This document shows, piece by piece, positions 50,079 through 59,563 of a stretch of 64,000 bases of DNA. The stretch's first letter is position 1; each line of letters opens with the position of its first letter. A program made the position numbers and the translations under genes. Source of the stretch: Pseudomonas extremaustralis (GTDB taxonomy: Bacteria; Pseudomonadota; Gammaproteobacteria; Pseudomonadales; Pseudomonadaceae); NCBI RefSeq assembly GCF_900102035.1, contig NZ_LT629689.1:5331001-5395000 (forward strand), in the 5' to 3' direction. The notes under the pieces were generated by a model. It made no database searches, was not told the DNA's origin, and was given only the letters and a program-made list of their open reading frames with translations.

Positions 50079-51026
50079 TTACTTGGCGAGGTAGGCTTTG
50101 ACGGCCTCCAGGCCTGGTTTGCCATCGACGGTGGTGACACCGGCGAGCCAGGTGTCGAGCACTTGCGGGTTCTTTTTCAGCCAGGCCTTGGCGGCGGCGT
50201 CGGGTTTCATCTTGTCGTCCAAGACGTTACCCATCAGCGTGCTTTCCATGTTCAGGGTGAACGACAGGTTTTTCAGCAACTGGCCCACGTTGCTGCATTC
50301 CTGGGTGTAGCCCTTGCGTACGTTGGTATAGATGGTGGCCTGGCCGTAGTTGGGGCCGAACGAGTCGTCACCGCCGGTCAGGTACTTCATCTTGAAGCGG
50401 GTGTTCATCGGGTGCGGTTCCCAGCCGAGGAACACGATGGCCTGGTCGCGCTTGGTGGCGCGTTCCACCTGCGAGAGCATCCCCGCTTCGCTGGACTCGA
50501 CCACTTTGAAGCCGGCGGTTTTCAGGCCGAAGGCGTCTTTGTCGATCAGGGTCTGGATGGTGCGGTTGCCGTCGTTACCCGGCTCGATACCGTAGATCTT
50601 GCCGCCCAGCTCGTCCTTGAATTTGACGATGTCGGCGAAGTCTTTCAGGCCCTTGTTGTACAGCGCCTCGGGGACCGCCAGGGTGTACTTGGCGTTCTCC
50701 AGGTTGGCGCGCACGGTTTCCACGGTGCCGGCATCACGGTACGGCTTGATGTCGTTTTCCATGGTCGGCATCCAGTTGCCGAGGAAGATGTCCATGTTCT
50801 TGCCGTCGGCCAGGGACTTGTAAGTCACCGGTACCGAAATCATCGTGGTGCGCGGCTTGTAGCCAAGGCCCTTGAGGATTTCGCTGGTGGTCGCGGTGGT
50901 GACGGTGATGTCGGTCCAGCCGACATCGGAGAAGTTGACGGTCTGGCATTGTGCCGGTTCTGCAGCGTGCGCCAGGACTGGCAGACTCAGCATGGCGGCC
51001 AACAACAACGAGGGTGAACCTTTCAT
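50079..51026 (-). CDS. cbcX: Quaternary-amine-binding periplasmic protein
   Basis: 315-aa OpuAC-like binding protein. Signal peptide MKGSPSLLLAAMLSLPVLA, cleaved near AHA. Mature features: CQTVNFSDVGWTDITVTTAT, GWEPHPMNTRFKMKYLTGGDD and NWMPTMEND, containing the aromatic and acidic residues of the choline/betaine site. SD AGGAGT well placed. First gene of cbcXWV. A paralogue, CaiX, is at 59564-60508. Confidence 0.95.
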   Translation of the reverse strand: MKGSPSLLLAAMLSLPVLAHAAEPAQCQTVNFSDVGWTDITVTTATTSEILKGLGYKPRTTMISVPVTYKSLADGKNMDIFLGNWMPTMENDIKPYRDAGTVETVRANLENAKYTLAVPEALYNKGLKDFADIVKFKDELGGKIYGIEPGNDGNRTIQTLIDKDAFGLKTAGFKVVESSEAGMLSQVERATKRDQAIVFLGWEPHPMNTRFKMKYLTGGDDSFGPNYGQATIYTNVRKGYTQECSNVGQLLKNLSFTLNMESTLMGNVLDDKMKPDAAAKAWLKKNPQVLDTWLAGVTTVDGKPGLEAVKAYLAK

Positions 51027-51175
51027 CTGGGTAGACTCCTGTGTTTTTTCTGACGGCATTTGCCGCGCTTTATAAGGGTTGCGGTTGGAGCATGCGATAA
51101 CAGCTCTGGCACGGTGTCTTGCAAACGAGTCGAGACTGATCATGTACCAGCGAAAATCTGACGCCTACAGGGGGC

Positions 51176-51208
51176 GTCGTATCCAGTACAGGCAGAGTCG
51201 TATCCAGT
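51176..51208. promoter_or_regulatory. Tandem 12-bp direct repeat, candidate GbdR site
   Basis: GTCGTATCCAGT occurs at 51176-51187 and again at 51197-51208, a 21-bp period (two helical turns) as used by AraC-family dimers. It lies in the 415-bp gap between divergent cbcX and sdaB, both GbdR-regulated in P. aeruginosa. The rest of the gap shows nothing clear. Confidence 0.6.
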
Positions 51209-51441
51209 GTCGGTCAGGTCGCTTACAGATTTTTCCCAGGGAAAAACCCGGCTTTTCGCCCATCTGCACCGCTAAAAACGCCCAGAAAAGTCGATCCCAC
51301 GGCAGCGACGCGGATGAGCATGGGTGCGTCGGTGTGAGACGCCGCAGGCGGCAGGAAAAGCTTGATGATGCCGCCATCTGGGCGATCTGAGCGTAGCACC
51401 TCGTTCAAGCCTGGCCGTGCTTATCGAGGAGTTGTACTGCA

Positions 51442-52818
51442 ATGGCTATCAGTGTTTTCGACCTGTTCAAGATCGGCATCGGGCCGTCGAGTTCTCACAC
51501 CGTCGGTCCCATGCGCGCCGCGGCGTTGTTCGTTCAGGCACTGCGTGAACGTGGAGTGCTGGAACAGGTCCGGCGCGTCGAAGTCCAGCTGTATGGCTCG
51601 TTGTCGGCCACCGGCATCGGCCACGGCAGCGACACCGCCACCATCATGGGCCTGATGGGCGAGTGGCCGGACGCGATCGACCCGACGCAGATCGGCCAGC
51701 GGATCCATACCCTGCGCGAAACCGAGACCCTGCTGCTGGACGGGCGCCTGCCGGTGCCGTTCGTGTGGACGCGGGACATGCGCCTGCTCGACGAAAACCT
51801 GCCGTTCCATCCCAATGCCATGACCCTGGTAGTGGACGGCGATGATGGCGAATTGCACCGCGACACTTACTACTCGGTCGGCGGCGGTTTCGTCGTCGAT
51901 GAGGCCCAGGCCCGGAGCGGCGTGGCCGACATGGACCGCACCGAGTTGCCCTATGATTTTTCCAGCGCGGTGGAGCTGCTGCAGTTGTGCAAGACCCACA
52001 ACCTGCGCGTCGCCGAGTTGATGCTGGCCAACGAAAAGACCTGGCGCTCCGAAGATGAGATCCGCAGTGGCCTGATGAAACTCTGGCGCGCCATGCAAGC
52101 GTGCGTGGAGCAGGGCCTCAAGCACGAAGGTATCCTGCCCGGTGGCCTGAACGTGCGCCGCCGCGCCGCCAAGTTGCACCGCAGCCTGCAGGAGTTGAAC
52201 AAGCCCAATGTGATCGGTTCGACCTTGAGCGCGATGGAGTGGGTCAACCTGTTCGCCCTGGCCGTCAACGAAGAAAACGCCGCCGGCGGACGCATGGTCA
52301 CCGCGCCCACCAACGGCGCGGCAGGGATCATTCCGGCGGTGCTGCACTACTTCATGAAATTCAGCGACGACGTCACCGAAGCCAACGTGGTCGACTACCT
52401 GCTCAGCGCGGCGGCGGTGGGCATCCTGTGCAAGAAAAACGCCTCGATCTCGGGGGCCGAAGTGGGCTGCCAGGGCGAGGTGGGTTCCGCCTGCGCCATG
52501 GCCGCCGCGGGGCTTGCCGAGATCCTTGGCGCCACCCCGGAGCAGTTGTGCAACGCCGCCGAAATCGGCCTTGAACACAACCTCGGCCTGACCTGCGATC
52601 CGGTGGGCGGGCTGGTGCAAGTGCCGTGCATCGAGCGCAATGCGATTGCCGCGGTCAAGGCGATCAACGCCGCGCAGATGGCCCTGCGCGGCGACGGCCA
52701 GCACTTCATCTCCCTGGACCGGGTGATCCGCACCATGCGCGATACCGGCGCGGATATGCACGACAAGTACAAGGAAACGTCGCGAGGTGGGCTGGCGGTG
52801 AGTGCGGTTGAGTGTTGA
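51442..52818 (+). CDS. sdaB: L-serine ammonia-lyase (iron-sulfur, single chain)
   Basis: 458-aa enzyme making pyruvate and ammonia from serine. Features: [20 protein letters not shown] at the N-terminus, [19 protein letters not shown], and cysteines in [19 protein letters not shown] and [15 protein letters not shown] that hold the [4Fe-4S] cluster. Catalyses the last step from betaine-derived glycine and serine. GGAG SD upstream. Its neighbourhood with gbdR matches P. aeruginosa. Confidence 0.97.
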   Translation: MAISVFDLFKIGIGPSSSHTVGPMRAAALFVQALRERGVLEQVRRVEVQLYGSLSATGIGHGSDTATIMGLMGEWPDAIDPTQIGQRIHTLRETETLLLDGRLPVPFVWTRDMRLLDENLPFHPNAMTLVVDGDDGELHRDTYYSVGGGFVVDEAQARSGVADMDRTELPYDFSSAVELLQLCKTHNLRVAELMLANEKTWRSEDEIRSGLMKLWRAMQACVEQGLKHEGILPGGLNVRRRAAKLHRSLQELNKPNVIGSTLSAMEWVNLFALAVNEENAAGGRMVTAPTNGAAGIIPAVLHYFMKFSDDVTEANVVDYLLSAAAVGILCKKNASISGAEVGCQGEVGSACAMAAAGLAEILGATPEQLCNAAEIGLEHNLGLTCDPVGGLVQVPCIERNAIAAVKAINAAQMALRGDGQHFISLDRVIRTMRDTGADMHDKYKETSRGGLAVSAVEC

Positions 52819-52833
52819 GACCGAGTTGTCTGC

Positions 52834-52926
52834 ATCGGGAGCAAGCCCCCTCCCACATTTGACAGTATTCCCACATCTGAACTTGTGAACACAGTCAGTG
52901 TGGGAGGGGGCTTGCTCCCGATAGCG
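52834..52926. repeat. REP pair (BIME)
   Basis: CGGGAGCAAGCCCCCTCCCA and inverted GGGAGGGGGCTTGCTCCCGA flank a ~50-bp spacer. Rest of the 525-bp gap to gbdR carries a sigma-54-like promoter. Confidence 0.88.
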
Positions 52927-53232
52927 GTGGTCCACTCAACACTGCTCACAAAGTGAACACTCAAACCAAAACCGCCACCTTTTAGCGCGTCGCAAACAGA
53001 TAAGTAGCTCCCGAACGATTTCCCCGTCGACCGCCCGTCAGATGTGCCTGTGGTGACAGACTCTTCCTACGCGCTGAAAGTGCCTTCCCACAAGTGCTAC
53101 CGAACTGCTCACACCCCTTGGACAGGCCCGCTCTGGCACCCGATTCGGGCCATATCCCGCACTTCCTGCGTGGGCTTATATAGACGCCTCATGAGGTCGT
53201 TTTCAGGATTTGTTGAATAGCCATTCAATTTT

Positions 53233-53247
53233 AGGCATGGCATTTGC
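53233..53247 (+). promoter_or_regulatory. Sigma-54-like promoter of gbdR
   Basis: AGGCATGGCATTTGCT has GG and GC separated by exactly 10 nt, as required for -24/-12 recognition, and matches the consensus TGGCAC-N5-TTGC at most positions. The predicted start is near 53259, ~85 nt before gbdR. NtrC/CbrB control of gbdR is known in P. aeruginosa. Confidence 0.6.
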
Positions 53248-53343
53248 TCTATCCATTCAAAGCCTTTCTCTGCACTGGAGCGAGGCGCAATAACAAGAGC
53301 CTCGCCTGAGGCCATCACCTGTTTTGTGTGAGGAGATACCGCG

Positions 53344-54447
53344 ATGACGTCGTTCAACTCAGGGGCCCAACCCCAGAACCGTGCGCCTCAATCCATCGGC
53401 TTTTTGCTGCTGGACAATTTCACGCTGATTTCTCTGGCTTCAGCCGTTGAACCGCTGCGCATGGCCAATCAGCTGTCCGGTCGCGAGTTGTATCGCTGGA
53501 CAACCCTGAGTGTCGACGGCAACCAGGTCTGGGCCAGCGACGGTCTGCAAATCACCCCCGATGCTTCCATGCACAAAGCCCCGGCCCTGGACACTGTGAT
53601 TGTGTGCGGCGGCGTGGGTATCCAGCGCACCGTTACCCGTGAACATGTGTCGTGGCTGCAAAGCCAGGCGCGCCAGTCCCGCCGCCTTGGCGCGGTATGC
53701 ACCGGCAGCTGGGCGCTGGCCTGTGCCGGCCTGCTCGATGGGTTCGATTGCAGCGTGCACTGGGAATGCCTGGCGTCGATGCAGGAAGCCTTCCCGCGCG
53801 TAACGATGAGCACCCGCCTGTTCACCCTCGACCGCAACCGCTTCACCAGCTCCGGCGGCACCGCGCCGCTGGACATGATGCTGCACCTGATCAGCCGCGA
53901 CCACGGGCGTGAACTGTCGGCGGCGATCTCCGAGATGTTTGTGTACGAACGCATTCGCAACGAACAGGATCACCAGCGTGTGCCGCTCAAGCACATGCTT
54001 GGCACCAACCAGCCGAAGCTGCAGGAAATCGTCGCGCTGATGGAAGCCAACCTCGAAGAGCCTATCGACCTCGACGAACTGGCGGTCTACGTCGCCGTGT
54101 CGCGGCGCCAGCTGGAGCGGTTGTTCCAGAAATATCTGCACTGCTCGCCGTCGCGCTACTACCTCAAGCTGCGCCTGATTCGCGCGCGTCAGCTGCTCAA
54201 GCAAACGCCGATGTCGATCATCGAAGTGGCGTCGGTGTGCGGCTTCGTGTCCACGCCGCACTTCTCCAAGTGCTACCGCGAATACTTCGGCATTCCGCCA
54301 CGGGATGAGCGCGTCGGTTCCAACACGACTCAACAAGTGGCGATGATCCCGATTCCCCAGGTGCTGACCTTGTCACCGTTGGCGGGGCCGATGTCGGCAT
54401 TGAGCCAGGCGCGTAATGAATCGACGTTTGCCAGCGTAAGGCTGTAG
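53344..54447 (+). CDS. gbdR: GbdR, AraC-family activator of glycine-betaine catabolism
   Basis: 367-aa GlxA-type regulator: DJ-1/PfpI-like N-terminal domain (SIGFLLLDNFTLISLASAVE, VCGGVGIQ, AVCTGSWALACAGLLDG) and a C-terminal AraC DNA-binding domain (LAVYVAVSRRQLERLFQKYL, IIEVASVCGFVSTPHFSKCY). Activates betaine and dimethylglycine catabolic genes on sensing those compounds. Length and neighbours match PA5380. Confidence 0.95.
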   Translation: MTSFNSGAQPQNRAPQSIGFLLLDNFTLISLASAVEPLRMANQLSGRELYRWTTLSVDGNQVWASDGLQITPDASMHKAPALDTVIVCGGVGIQRTVTREHVSWLQSQARQSRRLGAVCTGSWALACAGLLDGFDCSVHWECLASMQEAFPRVTMSTRLFTLDRNRFTSSGGTAPLDMMLHLISRDHGRELSAAISEMFVYERIRNEQDHQRVPLKHMLGTNQPKLQEIVALMEANLEEPIDLDELAVYVAVSRRQLERLFQKYLHCSPSRYYLKLRLIRARQLLKQTPMSIIEVASVCGFVSTPHFSKCYREYFGIPPRDERVGSNTTQQVAMIPIPQVLTLSPLAGPMSALSQARNESTFASVRL

Positions 54448-54460
54448 ACCGCGTTGCCTG

Positions 54461-54560
54461 CATCGGGAGCAAGTCGAATCGTCGCACCGCCCCTCCCACA
54501 CGGACTGCATTCACACGTCGAAATTTGTGAACACAGTTAAAGGGGGCTTGCTCCCGATAG
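54461..54560. repeat. Degenerate REP pair
   Basis: ATCGGGAGCAAGTCGAATCG and the opposite arm AGGGGGCTTGCTCCCGATAG; the left arm is broken by a ~15-bp change. Falls between gbdR and the next small gene. Confidence 0.7.
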
Positions 54561-54567
54561 CGGTCTG

Positions 54568-54831
54568 TCAGGCTTTGGTGTTCTGTTTGAACTGCATCAA
54601 CGCCGGCAACAATTGCTTATCGATGGCCTGACGCACCGCCGGCAGAATCGTCGCGCTGCCGGTGTACATCTGCTCGACCATGCCCTTGAGCGCCTTGGCC
54701 CGCGCTTCGCTCAAACCGCGTACCGCACATTCACAGGCCTGTTCGGCACTGGCGCCGCTGGACACCTCGAAACCCAACGAGCGTAGTTGGTTCAGCAGGT
54801 CATCCTGGTCAATCAAATCCGCGTGCATCAT
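54568..54831 (-). CDS. Small cytoplasmic protein of unknown function
   Basis: 87-aa protein, MMHADLIDQDDLLNQLRSLG, then FEVSSGASAEQACECAVRGL and LKGMVEQMYTGSATILPAVR. Mainly helical; no signal or membrane segment. AGGA lies 8 nt upstream of ATG 54831, so the long in-frame extension to 55044 is not used. It converges with gbdR. Position suits PA5381, itself unassigned. Confidence 0.75.
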   Translation of the reverse strand: MMHADLIDQDDLLNQLRSLGFEVSSGASAEQACECAVRGLSEARAKALKGMVEQMYTGSATILPAVRQAIDKQLLPALMQFKQNTKA

Positions 54832-55139
54832 GACGTTTATCCTGGTTAGGGGAGCGGGGATTGACATGGATTCTGGTAGCCGTCGACGCCCTCGGCAAGG
54901 GCGTAACCGGGGAATGACTTGGATGGCTATGAACAGGTCGTTTTTTGGGACTTTTTTGTTTTGGATGTCCATTTTGAGAGGGTGATGGGCAAGGGATAGC
55001 TCGCTTGATTGTTTGGCATTAGGATTGCCACAGTTCAAACGCACAGAATGCCTATAAGCTGTTCACACGAGTGGGCTTTTACCCGCTTTGTTGACGCTTA
55101 ACCCAGCCCAGGCTCTCAGGCAAATCAGAAGGTAATGCA
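54832..55139. other. Intergenic, AT-rich
   Basis: 308 bp between the divergent small gene and the ATPase module. No definite promoter or RNA found. The stretch becomes markedly AT-rich at ~54910-55060, matching the start of the foreign-looking segment. Confidence 0.5.
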
Positions 55140-56429
55140 ATGCTAAAACTCTTGTCTCTCAAAGGTGTCGGCCCTGCTGAAAAGTTTGGTCCGGTTGAGT
55201 TCGCGCCTCGCCTCAATTTCATTACGGGTGACAATGGTCTTGGTAAAAGCTTCCTGCTGGATGCTGCCTGGTGGGCTTTGACGCGGACATGGGCGCGTGG
55301 GTCAGAGGCTATTCCTAGAGAATCGTCGAGATCGGCCAGTATTGAGTTCGCGTTTAGCAAGGTGACGACTGGGGACAAAGCAGGCGAAGTCCATTTCAAG
55401 GACGGTTTTTGGCGGCAGCCGAAGGCGCGTCCATCCATTCCTGGAATCGTTATCTATGCGGGGGTGGACGGTAGCTTTTCTGCTTGGGATCCTGCGCGTA
55501 ATTACTGGACTGATCAACAGGCGGGGACTGAAGAAAAAATTCGGGCATTTAACTTTTCTCCAGATGAGGTGTGGAACGGTGCTGTGTCCGAAAAAGGTAC
55601 CAATATCTGCAATGGCTTGATTCATGATTGGGTCCGATGGCAGCGGACCGCAAGTGACTCGTCCTTCAAGGAGTTGACTGTGGCATTGGATGCGCTGTCT
55701 CCCTCGGGTATCGAAAAGTTATCGCCTGGGGAGCCTTGCCATATTGGTCCTCTGGATGAAACCGAATACCCGACATTGCGAATGCCTTATGGCCTTGACG
55801 TTCCACTGGTTCATGCTTCTGCAGGTATGCGTCGAATTGCTGCATTAGCCTACATGATTGTTTGGACTTGGAACGGTCATAAGCGAGCATGCAAACAGCG
55901 AAAAGTTAACCCTGCCAAAGAGATCATCTTTCTGATCGACGAAGTCGAGTGCCATTTGCATCCGCAATGGCAGCGTCGAATCGTCCCTGCCCTGCTTAAA
56001 GTGGTAGAGGAAATGACGCAAGAGAAGGTGGCCGTGCAGCTAATTGTGGCAACCCACTCCCCGTTGGTATTGGCATCTGCCGAGCCTGAATTTATTGAAG
56101 AAAAAGATGCGGTTTTCAACATCCATCTTGACCGAGGACAGGCCAAAATCACCAAAGAGGTCTGGTCCAAGCAGGGCGATGTGGTGAACTGGTTGGTGTC
56201 GGATGTTTTTGGTTTGCAACAGGCCCGCTCGGTGGCAGCGGAGGAAGCTATCGAAGCCGCCGAAGCCTGGATGCGTGACGATAAGGACGCGTTGCCGGAA
56301 AACTTGGCAACGCAATCAGCTATTCATCAAGAACTGGTTCGTGTTTTGCCCGGCCTTGATGATTTTTGGCCGCGATGGATAGTGTCTCAGGGAAAACCTG
56401 AGAAAGAGTCGAAAGGAAAAAGGTCATGA
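55140..56429 (+). CDS. SMC/ABC-like AAA ATPase, putative defence module subunit A
   Basis: 429-aa ATPase of the AAA_21/OLD-like group. N-terminal fold with Walker A GDNGLGKS (30-37), then the ABC-signature-like region VHASAGMRRIAALAYM (224-239), Walker B IIFLIDEVECHLHP (Asp267/Glu268), and a His switch ATHSP (His306). Insert between is ~180 aa, no TOPRIM domain. Base use is AT-richer than neighbours. The stop overlaps the next start by 4 nt (ATGA), so it forms a stoichiometric pair with the HNH-like protein. PtuA-like ATPases of Septu and related systems look alike, but identity with any described system is not claimed. Confidence 0.85.
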   Translation: MLKLLSLKGVGPAEKFGPVEFAPRLNFITGDNGLGKSFLLDAAWWALTRTWARGSEAIPRESSRSASIEFAFSKVTTGDKAGEVHFKDGFWRQPKARPSIPGIVIYAGVDGSFSAWDPARNYWTDQQAGTEEKIRAFNFSPDEVWNGAVSEKGTNICNGLIHDWVRWQRTASDSSFKELTVALDALSPSGIEKLSPGEPCHIGPLDETEYPTLRMPYGLDVPLVHASAGMRRIAALAYMIVWTWNGHKRACKQRKVNPAKEIIFLIDEVECHLHPQWQRRIVPALLKVVEEMTQEKVAVQLIVATHSPLVLASAEPEFIEEKDAVFNIHLDRGQAKITKEVWSKQGDVVNWLVSDVFGLQQARSVAAEEAIEAAEAWMRDDKDALPENLATQSAIHQELVRVLPGLDDFWPRWIVSQGKPEKESKGKRS

Positions 56430-57031
56430 CGCCCGTTTTGAACCCTATTCCAGAGCCTGAAAAATTTGACGAGAAATGTCGCAAGCCAGGTGGCCTCTGG
56501 TTGAGAGCACACCCGACAGCCGAGCGGCCGAGAGACTTGTGGTCCCCTTTCAGGCATGCGCTTGCCGATGGGTTTGATGATCGATGTGGTTATGCCGCAA
56601 TGTATATTCCCAGCGGTACAGTCGATCACGGCATCAGTTTCAACGAAGACCCGTTGCTCGCCTATGAGTGGTCGAACTACCGATTTATTGATGGATGGAT
56701 CAATAGCTCCAAAAGTAAGCAGGTGGCTGCTGATTTGTTGGACCCCTTTGAAGTGCAGGAGGGGTGGTTTGAGATCAGTTTGCCGTCTCTCCAACTGGTA
56801 TTAACTGACGCGGTTCCTGCGGAATTTAGAGCTCGCGCTGAAAACACCCTGAAAAAGCTACCGCTCAGGGATGATGAGCGGATATTGAGGCCTCGACGCA
56901 AATGGCTGAGCCTTTACGAGAAGACCGGAAATTTAGAAATGCTCCGTGAAATGGCTCCTCTTATCGCTACCGCTGTTGAAAAGAAACTGGCCTTGGAAGC
57001 GGCCCATGCGCCAGCGCCGGGGAATCAGTGA
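56426..57031 (+). CDS. HNH-nuclease-like protein, putative defence module subunit B
   Basis: 201-aa protein. The central region reads DRCGYAAMYIPSGTVDHG, then LAYEWSNYRFIDGWINSSKS and LDPFEVQEGWFEI. This has the order of HNH nucleases such as PtuB: Cys, D-H, W-x-N, N-x-x-K, D-P-F (Cys54, Asp67-His68, Asn84, Asn93, Lys96, Asp106). The usual second zinc Cys of each CxxC pair is missing, so no zinc knuckle is seen. Whether it cleaves DNA or RNA is unknown. Translationally coupled to the ATPase. Confidence 0.7.
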   Translation: MTPVLNPIPEPEKFDEKCRKPGGLWLRAHPTAERPRDLWSPFRHALADGFDDRCGYAAMYIPSGTVDHGISFNEDPLLAYEWSNYRFIDGWINSSKSKQVAADLLDPFEVQEGWFEISLPSLQLVLTDAVPAEFRARAENTLKKLPLRDDERILRPRRKWLSLYEKTGNLEMLREMAPLIATAVEKKLALEAAHAPAPGNQ

Positions 57032-57104
57032 ACCACCGTAGCAATCACTCCGATTAAGTACGGAAAACGATACCCGCGGCGGTGCTTTGCAGGGTGGCTC
57101 CTGA

Positions 57105-57581
57105 TTATTTCCTGGCTGGCAGGCCGATGACGCGACCGAGCAGGGCGGGGCGCGGCAGGTCGGTTTGTGCGGCGTCGATGGCGGCGAGCGCTGCCAAGGT
57201 CGCTGCGGTGAACGGCGCTGAACGCGGCCCGGCGAGATCGACGTGCAGCAGCATCTGTTCATTGCCGGCCAGTTCCCGTGCTTCGCCGACCCGATGCAGG
57301 CTGTGATACAGATGCAGGCGCTTGGCGTCATGGCCGATCAGTTGCGTGTGCACCTCCACCTCGGTCCCGAGTTTCACTTCGTGCAGGTAATTCAGGTGCA
57401 GTTCCAGGGTGAACAGCGAATGGCCGCTGGCTTCGCGGTTGTCGCTGTCCAGGCCGAGGATGTCCATCAACGCGTCGGTGGCGTAGCTGAAGATCAGCAA
57501 ATAGAACGCGTCGCGCAGATGGCCGTTGTAATCCACCCAGGCGGGCTGGACCTGGGTGGTGTAGGTGGTCAATGCAGGCAT
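57105..57581 (-). CDS. cdhB: Betainyl-CoA thioesterase
   Basis: 158-aa hotdog thioesterase: VQPAWVDYNGHLRDAFYLLI with the catalytic Asp (4HBT family), LELHLNYLHEVKLGTEVEVH, and KRLHLYHSLHR. Last gene of the caiX-cdhC-cdhA-cdhB order, 13 nt after cdhA. It releases glycine betaine from betainyl-CoA made by CdhC. In P. aeruginosa hocS follows; here a defence-like module sits there. Confidence 0.88.
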   Translation of the reverse strand: MPALTTYTTQVQPAWVDYNGHLRDAFYLLIFSYATDALMDILGLDSDNREASGHSLFTLELHLNYLHEVKLGTEVEVHTQLIGHDAKRLHLYHSLHRVGEARELAGNEQMLLHVDLAGPRSAPFTAATLAALAAIDAAQTDLPRPALLGRVIGLPARK

Positions 57582-57594
57582 TGTCGGGTTCCCG

Positions 57595-58560
57595 TTATTC
57601 GGCGAAGGTCATGCCGTGTTTTTCCTTGGTGGTTTTCACCGCGTCCAGCACCGCCAGCAGGCAATCGTCACGATAGCGCTCCAGCGCCGGAATGCTGTGG
57701 GTGCCCAGTTGATCGGTGGTGCCATCGACCACATCGTCGATCAATTTGTCGGTCAGCTCCGGCGCCGGCAGGTAGGTCCACGGCAACTGCAGGGCCGGAC
57801 CGAATTGCGCCATGAAGTGACGCATGCCGGCATCGCCGCCGGCCAGGGTATAGGTGAGAAAGGTGCCCATGAACGACCAGCGCAAGCCGGCGCCAAAGCG
57901 GATTGCGTCGTCGATTTCACCGGTGGTGGCCACACCGTCATTCACCAGGTGCAGCGCCTCGCGCCACAACGCTTCAAGCAGGCGGTCGGCGATAAAACCG
58001 GGGACTTCCTTGCGCACATGCAGCGGGCGCATGCCGAGGGATTCATACACCTGGATCGCGGCCTGGATCGCCTCGGGCGCGGTGTGTCGACCGCCGACCA
58101 CTTCCACCAGCGGCAACAGGTAGACCGGGTTGAACGGGTGGCCGACCACGCAGCGTTCCGGGTGGGTCGAGCCTTCGTAGAATTCACTCGGCAACAGGCC
58201 CGAGGTGCTGGAGCCGATCAGGGCATTCGGCTTGGCCGCCGCACTGATCTTGCTGTGCAGTTCGAGTTTCAAGTCCAGGCGTTCCGGGGCGCTTTCCTGG
58301 ATGAAGTCGGCGTCTTTCACGCACGCCTCGATGGTGTCGACAAAACGCAGGCGGTCTTGGGACGCGCCGGGGGCCAGGCCCTGTTTCTCCAAGGCGCCCC
58401 AGGCGTTGGCGACACGTTTGCGCAGCGCGGCTTCGGCGCCGGGCGCGGGGTCCCAGGCCACCACGTCGAGGCCGTGGGCTAGGGCGCGGGACACCCAGCC
58501 GCTGCCGATGACACCGCTGCCGAGGGCGGCGAAGGTTTTGATCTCAGTGATAAAGCGCAT
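57595..58560 (-). CDS. cdhA: L-carnitine 3-dehydrogenase
   Basis: 321-aa NAD-dependent dehydrogenase of the 3-hydroxyacyl-CoA dehydrogenase fold: [67 protein letters not shown] and the C-terminal HAD domain starting [20 protein letters not shown]. Oxidises carnitine to 3-dehydrocarnitine. Directly upstream of cdhB. Confidence 0.93.
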   Translation of the reverse strand: MRFITEIKTFAALGSGVIGSGWVSRALAHGLDVVAWDPAPGAEAALRKRVANAWGALEKQGLAPGASQDRLRFVDTIEACVKDADFIQESAPERLDLKLELHSKISAAAKPNALIGSSTSGLLPSEFYEGSTHPERCVVGHPFNPVYLLPLVEVVGGRHTAPEAIQAAIQVYESLGMRPLHVRKEVPGFIADRLLEALWREALHLVNDGVATTGEIDDAIRFGAGLRWSFMGTFLTYTLAGGDAGMRHFMAQFGPALQLPWTYLPAPELTDKLIDDVVDGTTDQLGTHSIPALERYRDDCLLAVLDAVKTTKEKHGMTFAE

Positions 58561-58602
58561 GGCGACATTCCTGAATGATGGAGTGAATCTCTGTGGGAGG
58601 GG

Positions 58603-59490
58603 TTAGCCGCGTTTTTTCAGGCCCATTTTTATGCGCCCTTCGGCTGGGGTCAGGACCCGCGCGCCGAGGCGGCTGAGGATTTCACTGGCGCGTTCCACCA
58701 GTTGACCGTTGGTGGCCAGCACGCCCTTATCCAGCCACAGGTTGTCTTCCAGCCCGACCCGCACGTTGCCGCCCAGCAGCACCGCTTGCGCCGCCATCGG
58801 CATCTGCATGCGGCCGATACCGAAGCCGGCCCACACTGCGCCGGCCGGCAGGTTGTCGACCATGGCCTTCATGGTGGTGGTGTCGGCCGGCGCGCCCCAT
58901 GGGATGCCCAGGCACAGTTGGAACAGCGGGTCGTCGAGCAGGCCTTCCTTGATCATCTGTTTGGCGAACCACAGGTGGCCGGTGTCGAAAATTTCCAGCT
59001 CGGCCTTTACGCCCAATTCCTGGATGCGTTTGGCACCGGCCCGCAACTGCGCCGGGGTGGACACGTAAATGGTGTCGCCATCGCCGAAGTTGAGGGTGCC
59101 GCAATCGAGGGTGCAGATTTCCGGCAGCAGTTCTTCCACATGGGCCAGGCGTGTCAGCGGGCCGACCAGGTCGGTGTTGGGACCGAAGGCCATGGGGTTC
59201 TCGCCGCCGCCGATCTCCAGGTCGCCGCCCATGCCGGCGGTGAGGTTGACGATGATGTCGATGTCGGCCTCGCGAATGCGCTCCATCACTTCACGGTACA
59301 GGGCCACGTCGCGGCTGAACTTGCCGGTCTCGGGGTCGCGCACATGGCAGTGCACCACGGTGGCGCCGGCCTTGGCGGCTTCCACGGCGGCGGCCGCGAT
59401 TTGCTTGGGGGTGACCGGCACGTGGGGGCTTCTGGCGGTCGTGTCGCCAGCACCGGTGAGTGCGCAGGTGATGATGACGTCGTGGTTCAT
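58603..59490 (-). CDS. cdhC: Dehydrocarnitine cleavage enzyme (DUF849/BKACE)
   Basis: 295-aa BKACE-family enzyme: [39 protein letters not shown] with metal-binding His pair (HCH), [14 protein letters not shown], and [20 protein letters not shown] with [10 protein letters not shown]. Splits 3-dehydrocarnitine with acetyl-CoA to acetoacetate and betainyl-CoA. Second gene of the carnitine operon. Confidence 0.94.
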   Translation of the reverse strand: MNHDVIITCALTGAGDTTARSPHVPVTPKQIAAAAVEAAKAGATVVHCHVRDPETGKFSRDVALYREVMERIREADIDIIVNLTAGMGGDLEIGGGENPMAFGPNTDLVGPLTRLAHVEELLPEICTLDCGTLNFGDGDTIYVSTPAQLRAGAKRIQELGVKAELEIFDTGHLWFAKQMIKEGLLDDPLFQLCLGIPWGAPADTTTMKAMVDNLPAGAVWAGFGIGRMQMPMAAQAVLLGGNVRVGLEDNLWLDKGVLATNGQLVERASEILSRLGARVLTPAEGRIKMGLKKRG

Positions 59491-59563
59491 GGGGCAGGTT
59501 CCTTACAGGCGTGGTGGTGCCGTTCGCGATCGGAAATGACCGCGAACGGTGATTCAGAAGAAT

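Noticed and set aside
53109..53357. 82-codon minus-strand frame before gbdR
   Set aside because: Overlaps the gbdR start and the sigma-54-like site, no ribosome site, no recognisable pattern.
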